NCBI GenBank assembly: GCA_028701435.1
Contig: JAQVQT010000059.1
Span: 1 to 10,209 of the forward strand
Reading direction: 5' to 3'
Source: Smithellaceae bacterium
GTDB taxonomy: Bacteria > Desulfobacterota > Syntrophia > Syntrophales > Smithellaceae
DNA: 10,209 bases
Shown piece after piece: positions 6,515 through 10,209 of the stretch (the stretch's first letter is position 1; each line of letters begins with the position of its first letter). The position numbers and the translations under genes are program-made. The notes below the pieces were generated by a model. That model searched no databases. It saw only the letters and a program-made list of their open reading frames with translations, and had not been told where the DNA came from.

Positions 6515-7888
6515 TCAACCGCCGGCCGCTGCGTCCGGTTTTGCCTTCAGCCGCACGGCGAGCATGGTGATATCATCACTGGGCTCGCTTTGTCCAACAA
6601 AATGAGCCAGATCCTCCATAAGCCCCCGGCAGATCGCTTCCGGCTCCTGATCCTGCAGACGCGAAAGAGCCGTCTTCAGCCGCTTATCGCCAAAAAATTC
6701 TTTTTGACCGTTCATGGCCTCAGTCACTCCGTCGGTGTAAAGAAAAAGCGTGTCTCCCGGCTCCAGGCAAAGCCGCTGATTGGTATAGACCGCCTTTTCG
6801 CGAACGCCCAAAGCAAGCCCCGGCTCCAAAACCAGGCGAGAAACGACGCCGCGCCGGACCAGATAGGGGGGATTGTGCCCGCCGTTGCCGAAAACGGTCT
6901 TGCCGCTTTCCAGATGAATGAAGGCGACAAAGAGGGTTACGAACATCATCGACTCGTTGCCGTCGCAGAGTTCCCGGTTCAAGCGGTCCAGAAGCTCCGC
7001 GGGCTCTTCACCCGAGAGCGCCAGCGCTTTGAGAAGCTTCTGGGTGGTGGCCATGTGCAGAGACGCCGAGATGCCCTTCCCGGACACATCGCCGACGGCG
7101 AGGCAAATCCGGTCTTTGTCCTTTGCAAAAAAATGATACAGATCGCCGCCCACCTCTTTGGCAGGCTTCAAAACGGCGTGGACGGCAAAGCGGGGATCTC
7201 CGGTCCGCGAAGGAGCGGGCAGCATTCCCATCTGAATATCGTGCGCAATGCGCAGTTCATTGTCGATGCGGTGCCTCTCCGCTTCATTGAGGCGCTCCCG
7301 GTTGAGGTTATGAAGGATGAAAAAAAACAGCGCGATGCCGGCGCAGTTGACCAGCAGCATAGGCAGCATCACGGTCCGCAGGATCTGCCGGATTTCTTCT
7401 GACAGTCCCAGCATCAATGGAGTAATCACAAGGACGTGGAGGAGTGTGATTCCCGCCATGACGGCGGTTGCCTCCCAGATCCGGATCGGGCGGCCCTTTT
7501 TCCACAGATAAAAACCGCCGCAGATCAATCCGGCCAGAACCGTGGCAATACTGCAGGGAACGCCCGTTATCCCTCCCAAAAAATACCGGTGCGCGCCGCC
7601 GATCAGGCCAGCCACCCCGCCTGCGATCGGACCGGCCAGCAGGCCCGCGATCGCCGGCCCTAAATCGCGGAAGTTGGCCAGCACGCCGAACGTTTTCACG
7701 GCGCTGAGCGTCCCGAAGATCGAAATCAGCCCGAAAACCAAACCCAGAAGCAAATCGTTTTTTAAAGAGAAGCGGCGATTCAACAAATCGCCGAACCAGG
7801 GGATACGGGTCGTGACATACGCCATCACCATCAGCACCGCGAGGTTCTGCACCAACTCCACGAACATGCTGAATATCCTGTGCTCCAT
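6515..7888 (-). CDS. Membrane-bound SpoIIE/RsbU-type PP2C phosphatase with 5TM-LytS (5TMR_LYT) sensor
   Basis: The product is a 457-residue Ser/Thr phosphatase predicted to reactivate a STAS antagonist in response to a membrane or extracytoplasmic signal. Residues 1 to about 195 are the 5TM-5TMR_LYT domain, recognised by NLAVLMVMAYVTTRIPWF, ANFRDLGPAIAG, the GP-rich loop and GGAHRYFLGGITGVPCS (97-113). A linker helix around 205-223 (ELRIAHDIQMGMLP) is typical of RsbU-like enzymes. The PP2C domain has all expected acidic motifs: EVGGDLY (D249), VGDVSGKG (D267), NGGHNPP (335-341), YTDGVTEAM (D396) and SDDITM (D438/D439). It therefore looks catalytically intact. ATG 7888 was chosen because AAGGGG sits 5 bases upstream; a GTG at 7984 lies upstream of the proposed promoter. 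It is the first gene of the phosphatase-STAS-permease operon. The signal sensed is unknown. Confidence 0.92.
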   Translation of the reverse strand: MEHRIFSMFVELVQNLAVLMVMAYVTTRIPWFGDLLNRRFSLKNDLLLGLVFGLISIFGTLSAVKTFGVLANFRDLGPAIAGLLAGPIAGGVAGLIGGAHRYFLGGITGVPCSIATVLAGLICGGFYLWKKGRPIRIWEATAVMAGITLLHVLVITPLMLGLSEEIRQILRTVMLPMLLVNCAGIALFFFILHNLNRERLNEAERHRIDNELRIAHDIQMGMLPAPSRTGDPRFAVHAVLKPAKEVGGDLYHFFAKDKDRICLAVGDVSGKGISASLHMATTQKLLKALALSGEEPAELLDRLNRELCDGNESMMFVTLFVAFIHLESGKTVFGNGGHNPPYLVRRGVVSRLVLEPGLALGVREKAVYTNQRLCLEPGDTLFLYTDGVTEAMNGQKEFFGDKRLKTALSRLQDQEPEAICRGLMEDLAHFVGQSEPSDDITMLAVRLKAKPDAAAGG

Positions 7889-7942
7889 AAACGCCCCTTT
7901 TCTCAAGCCCCTGCGGACGGGTCGTCGCCGAAAAAGTGGCGC

Positions 7943-7971
7943 ATCATAATATGAATTTCCAGCCTCCGCAA
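7943..7971 (-). promoter_or_regulatory. Candidate sigma-70 promoter for the phosphatase-STAS-permease operon
   Basis: Read on the minus strand, TTGCGG is followed 17 bases later by TATGAT, which differs from the -10 consensus at one position. Transcription would start near 7936, giving an untranslated leader of about 48 bases before ATG 7888. The -35 element is weak (three of six). The location between divergent genes is right for a promoter. Confidence 0.35.
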
Positions 7972-8012
7972 GGCGCAATCGCACGTTCCCGATGTTCGTT
8001 TTGAAAAAAGTG

Positions 8013-8021
8013 TGCTATAAA
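8013..8021 (+). promoter_or_regulatory. Candidate extended -10 promoter for the beta-barrel protein gene
   Basis: TGCTATAAA matches an extended -10 element (TGn followed by TATAAA). No clear -35 box lies 16-18 bases upstream, which fits an extended -10 promoter. Transcription would begin around 8028, about 59 bases before ATG 8087. It is on the opposite strand from, and about 40 bases beyond, the candidate promoter of the phosphatase operon. Confidence 0.4.
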
Positions 8022-8086
8022 TCCCGCGCCACATCCATTTTCAATACCCGATTCGGCCCTGCGCCGCAAACGCCGGAGAAATGCTG

Positions 8087-8902
8087 ATGCTGTTGATGAA
8101 AAAAAACCAAAAAATCATCAAACGCCTTTTGTTATGGATCTTTTTTTGCCTGATCGTCTCATTTTATCCTGATTCCGGCGCCGCGTCAGACTGGTACCTG
8201 CGCGGAGCGATCGGGTATGAAAAATCGCTTGCGGCTGATTTTTCCGACACGGATTGCGCATCGACCAATCCGGCGGCGCTCTTCGGCTGTGCCACCGGCA
8301 ACGACGGAAAAGCCATCGGCGCCTACGGCGATTTCGGACGTTTCCCTCTGGCGGAAATCGCCGCGGGGCGCCGCATCCTGCCCTGGCTGCGCGCCGATGT
8401 TTCCCTGGCCTACCGTTTCTCCATGGCGTATGACGGAAATGCCAATTTCATTCCCGCGACCGTTGGCGTCTATCAACCCGTCTCGGCCAAAGCCGATTCC
8501 TTGGCTGGCATGGTCAATCTGTTCGTGGAGTTCAGCGGCCTGCTGCCCGAAAAGAAATTGTGGAGGTTTCAGCCTTACGCGGGAGGCGGGATCGGCCTTT
8601 CCTACAACCGGATCGGAGCGATGACCTTTCTGTTTCCCGAAAATACCGGAAAACACAAAGTCAGCGTCACGCCGTCCGGCGACCGGAAAGACTTTGCGTT
8701 TATGCTGGCGGTCGGCACAGGCTTCGTTCTGACCGAACACCTCACCCTGGATGTCGCCTATCGCTATTTCGATCTCGGCCGCGTGGGAACGTCTTCAGGC
8801 AACATGTATATGGATACCAAACCTGCGGGGATCGCGATCAACGGCATCGAGTCCCGCTTGAGATCCCACGGTCTGGCGGCCGGCTTGCGTTATCAATTCT
8901 AG
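8087..8902 (+). CDS. Outer-membrane beta-barrel protein (OMP_b-brl type)
   Basis: The product has 271 residues. It opens with a Sec signal peptide: a basic start (KKNQKIIKR), a hydrophobic core LLLWIFFCLIVSF, and a likely cleavage near GAAS (31-34). The mature part has alternating amphipathic strands such as DWYLRGAIGYE, WLRADVSLAYRFSMAY, FQPYAGGGIGLSY, FAFMLAVGTGFVLTEHLTLDVAYRYFDLG and SHGLAAGLRYQF. It ends in Phe after an aromatic-rich strand, the usual signal for barrel insertion by BamA. About eight strands are likely, as in OmpA/OmpW/opacity-type small barrels. C57 and C68 lie in a predicted outer loop and could form a disulfide. ATG 8087 was preferred over 8081 because GGAGA at 8074-8078 is well spaced for it. 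The role is unknown: it may be structural, adhesive or a small-molecule pore. Confidence 0.8.
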   Translation: MLLMKKNQKIIKRLLLWIFFCLIVSFYPDSGAASDWYLRGAIGYEKSLAADFSDTDCASTNPAALFGCATGNDGKAIGAYGDFGRFPLAEIAAGRRILPWLRADVSLAYRFSMAYDGNANFIPATVGVYQPVSAKADSLAGMVNLFVEFSGLLPEKKLWRFQPYAGGGIGLSYNRIGAMTFLFPENTGKHKVSVTPSGDRKDFAFMLAVGTGFVLTEHLTLDVAYRYFDLGRVGTSSGNMYMDTKPAGIAINGIESRLRSHGLAAGLRYQF

Positions 8903-8930
8903 CGGCGGAAAAGCGCATCGGAGCTTTGTG

Positions 8931-9155
8931 GTGAGAATAGTCGAAACAAAAATGCGTTGCGGCATTTGCAAAAAAGATGGGGCGGTCGTCTATTGCGACG
9001 GCTGCGGCGCGCCCCTGTGCCGAAATTGCAGAAAATTTGACCTGTGGGGCTACGGATGCGGCCATGTGGACCCCAAAGCCTTCTGCCCTGCCTGCGCCGA
9101 TGACATTCAGATCAACCCGTGGGGCGGCAAAAGACCGGCGGCTGAAAACGATTAG
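8931..9155 (+). CDS. Small Cys-rich zinc-finger-like protein of unknown function
   Basis: This is a 74-residue protein. GTG 8931 is favoured by GGAG at 8920-8923 with a 7-base spacer; GTG 8928 and ATG 8952 are alternatives. Counted from GTG 8931, it has four CxxC pairs at C10/C13, C22/C25, C30/C33 and C52/C55, plus C43 and H45. That is enough ligands for two structural zinc ions, possibly in a cross-brace arrangement like RING or B-box folds. The segment FDLWGYGCGHVDPKAFCPAC is distinctive and looks like a conserved core of a small uncharacterised family. There is no signal peptide or membrane segment, so it is cytoplasmic. It lies 28 bases after the barrel gene and 46 before the heme-domain gene. 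Iron-sulfur binding cannot be excluded. Confidence 0.75.
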   Translation: MRIVETKMRCGICKKDGAVVYCDGCGAPLCRNCRKFDLWGYGCGHVDPKAFCPACADDIQINPWGGKRPAAEND

Positions 9156-9190
9156 GCCCGTTCAGAAACCATTGCGCGCTTTTTTAAGTC

Positions 9191-9199
9191 AAGGAGGGG
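9191..9199 (+). promoter_or_regulatory. Strong ribosome binding site that fixes the downstream start
   Basis: AAGGAGGGG is a near-perfect Shine-Dalgarno sequence located just upstream of ATG 9202. It shows that the coding region starts here and not at the in-frame ATG 8977, which would overlap the zinc-finger gene in another frame. Confidence 0.8.
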
Positions 9200-9201
9200 T
9201 T

Positions 9202-9912
9202 ATGAAAGAGTTTGATGAAGAAACTTTATCGCAATTCGACGGCCGGGAGGGAAGGCCCTGTTACATTGCGCATGGAGACAGGGTGATCGATGTCAGCGCA
9301 AGCAAGCTCTGGAAAACAGGGTCTCATATGAAGCGCCATTCGGCCGGGAACAATCTGACCCAGGCCATTGGGGCCGCGCCCCATGGGACGGACGTGCTGG
9401 ACAAATATCCGCAGGTTGGAATTTTTAAAAAGAAGAACGCGGAACCTTTTTTGCCCGCGCCTCTGGAAGCGCTCATGGAGCGCGTTCCTTTTCTGCGCCG
9501 CCACCCGCACCCGATGGTCGTTCATTTTCCCATGGTTTTCTCCATGGCGCCGATGTGTTTCTATCTTCTTTATCTTTTGACCGGCGAGCGGTCTTTCGAG
9601 GCGACGGCCCTGCATTGCCTTGCGGCGGATATTCTTTTCATCGTGCCGGCCGTCGCCACCGGTTTTCTGACCTGGTGGGTCAATTATCAGGCAAAGCCCA
9701 TGAAGCCCGTCCGCATTAAAATATACGCCTCCCTTATTCTCCTGGCCGTCGCCGCCACCGCGTTTCTCTGGCGGTTGCTCTGTCCGGAAGCTTTCGCCGT
9801 TTTCGGGACAGAAGCCGCCCTGTATTTCATTCTCCTGCTTTCCATGGCCGTGCTCGTCTCCATCATTGGGTTTTTTGGAGGCGGTTTGACGTTTCCCGCG
9901 GAAAAAAAATAA
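9202..9912 (+). CDS. Cytochrome b5-like domain fused to DUF2231 membrane domain
   Basis: The product has 236 residues. Residues of about 10-73 resemble prokaryotic cytochrome b5-like heme/steroid-binding domains: PCYIAHGDRVIDVSASKLW followed by RHSAGNNLTQAIGAAPHG. H46 and H61 align with the two axial heme histidines of cytochrome b5. Residues of about 100-228 fit DUF2231, starting with HPHPMVVHFPMVF (H101, H103, H108) and containing about four membrane helices (roughly 109-127, 136-160, 172-192, 204-226). The DUF2231 histidines could bind heme or metal at the membrane. It may pass electrons across or along the inner membrane; that role is inference, since no redox partner is encoded nearby. 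The stop is followed 22 bases later by the SIMPL gene. Confidence 0.82.
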   Translation: MKEFDEETLSQFDGREGRPCYIAHGDRVIDVSASKLWKTGSHMKRHSAGNNLTQAIGAAPHGTDVLDKYPQVGIFKKKNAEPFLPAPLEALMERVPFLRRHPHPMVVHFPMVFSMAPMCFYLLYLLTGERSFEATALHCLAADILFIVPAVATGFLTWWVNYQAKPMKPVRIKIYASLILLAVAATAFLWRLLCPEAFAVFGTEAALYFILLLSMAVLVSIIGFFGGGLTFPAEKK

Positions 9913-9934
9913 CCTTTTAAAAGGAGGAAAAACT

Positions 9935-10209
9935 ATGACCACTCATGAAAACCGTTCCTTGGTTCCTGCCGCCGTCATCGTCGGCGTCTGCCTGCTGGCG
10001 GGGCTTCTCCTTGGGGGATACTTCATCGGAAAAGGCGTCGCCCGCTTCAAGTCGGACACCCGCACGGTCACGGTGAAAGGGTTGGTGGAAAAAGAGGTCA
10101 AAGCGGACCAGGCCATCTGGACGTTGAATTTTCGCAGGGCGGGCGAAGACCTGAAAGACGTTCACGCGAAAATCATCGCCGACCGGGACGCCACGATTGC
10201 CTTCCTCAA
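9935..10209 (+). CDS. SIMPL (DUF541) domain protein, 5' part only
   Basis: The gene is open from ATG 9935 to the right edge (91 codons plus two bases). AAGGAGG at 9921-9927 supports the start. Residues of about 11-34 form a single hydrophobic anchor (VPAAVIVGVCLLAGLLLGGYFIG), so the rest should face the periplasm. RTVTVKGLVEKEVKADQA (43-60), followed by WTLNFRRAGEDLKDVHAKI, is the typical opening strand and helix of SIMPL domains. These are periplasmic or surface proteins of mostly unknown function, some linked to stress tolerance. A small palindrome, CCTTTTAAAAGG (9913-9924), overlaps the ribosome site and is probably too weak to act as a regulator. Confidence 0.82.
   Translation, partial: MTTHENRSLVPAAVIVGVCLLAGLLLGGYFIGKGVARFKSDTRTVTVKGLVEKEVKADQAIWTLNFRRAGEDLKDVHAKIIADRDATIAFL

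Noticed and set aside
8977..9201. N-terminal extension of the cytochrome b5-DUF2231 gene to ATG 8977
   Set aside because: It overlaps the Cys-rich small gene in another frame, and the strong AAGGAGGGG site marks ATG 9202 as the real start.
9913..9924. The palindrome CCTTTTAAAAGG overlapping a ribosome site, as a translational switch
   Set aside because: A hairpin could form only four pairs around a TTAA loop, too weak to sequester the site; a chance A/T-rich palindrome is more likely.

Overview
The window looks like a GC-moderate, Gram-negative, probably anaerobic chromosome. A Desulfobacterota (Deltaproteobacteria)-type origin, perhaps Syntrophales-like, is the best guess. The reasons are an outer-membrane beta-barrel protein, a KtrB/KtrA plus cation/proton antiporter operon, a 5TM-LytS-type SpoIIE phosphatase module, and an intergenic palindrome of the GTCATTGCGAG...GAAGCAATCT type common in such genomes. 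This taxonomic call is inference. No tRNA, rRNA, CRISPR or insertion sequence was seen.

Layout. (1) 1-353, minus: 5' part of a BASS-like (bile acid:sodium symporter-like) membrane transporter running off the left edge. (2) 515-4239, plus: a compact three-gene cation homeostasis operon. It encodes a K+ channel-like subunit (KtrB/TrkH family, with about 155 extra N-terminal membrane residues), its RCK gating subunit (KtrA) and a CPA-type cation:proton antiporter. (3) 4240-4419: a convergent intergenic gap holding an imperfect palindromic repeat. (4) 7888 down to 4420, minus: a three-gene operon reading phosphatase, STAS protein, NCS2-family permease. (5) 8087-10209, plus: an outer-membrane beta-barrel protein, a small Cys-rich zinc-finger protein, a cytochrome b5-like/DUF2231 membrane protein and the start of a SIMPL (DUF541) protein.

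The most interesting part is region 4. It encodes an RsbU/SpoIIE-type PP2C phosphatase with a membrane sensor domain, a single-domain STAS antagonist (RsbV/SpoIIAA type), and a xanthine/uracil-type (UraA-fold) permease. The permease's roughly 125-residue cytoplasmic tail looks like a divergent RsbW/HATPase_c_2 domain. All three parts of a partner-switching circuit are therefore present, but no sigma factor is. The anti-sigma-like part is attached to a transporter. The permease also appears to lack the two acidic/amide substrate-binding side chains typical of its family. A reasonable hypothesis is a partner switch that controls, or is controlled by, a membrane transporter or receptor.

The K+ operon is conventional in gene content. 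KtrB conducts K+ (usually coupled to Na+), KtrA gates it through nucleotide binding, and the antiporter exports Na+ or K+ against protons. The last plus-strand cluster has no recognised pathway. Its common theme is the cell envelope, with a possible heme/redox membrane protein.
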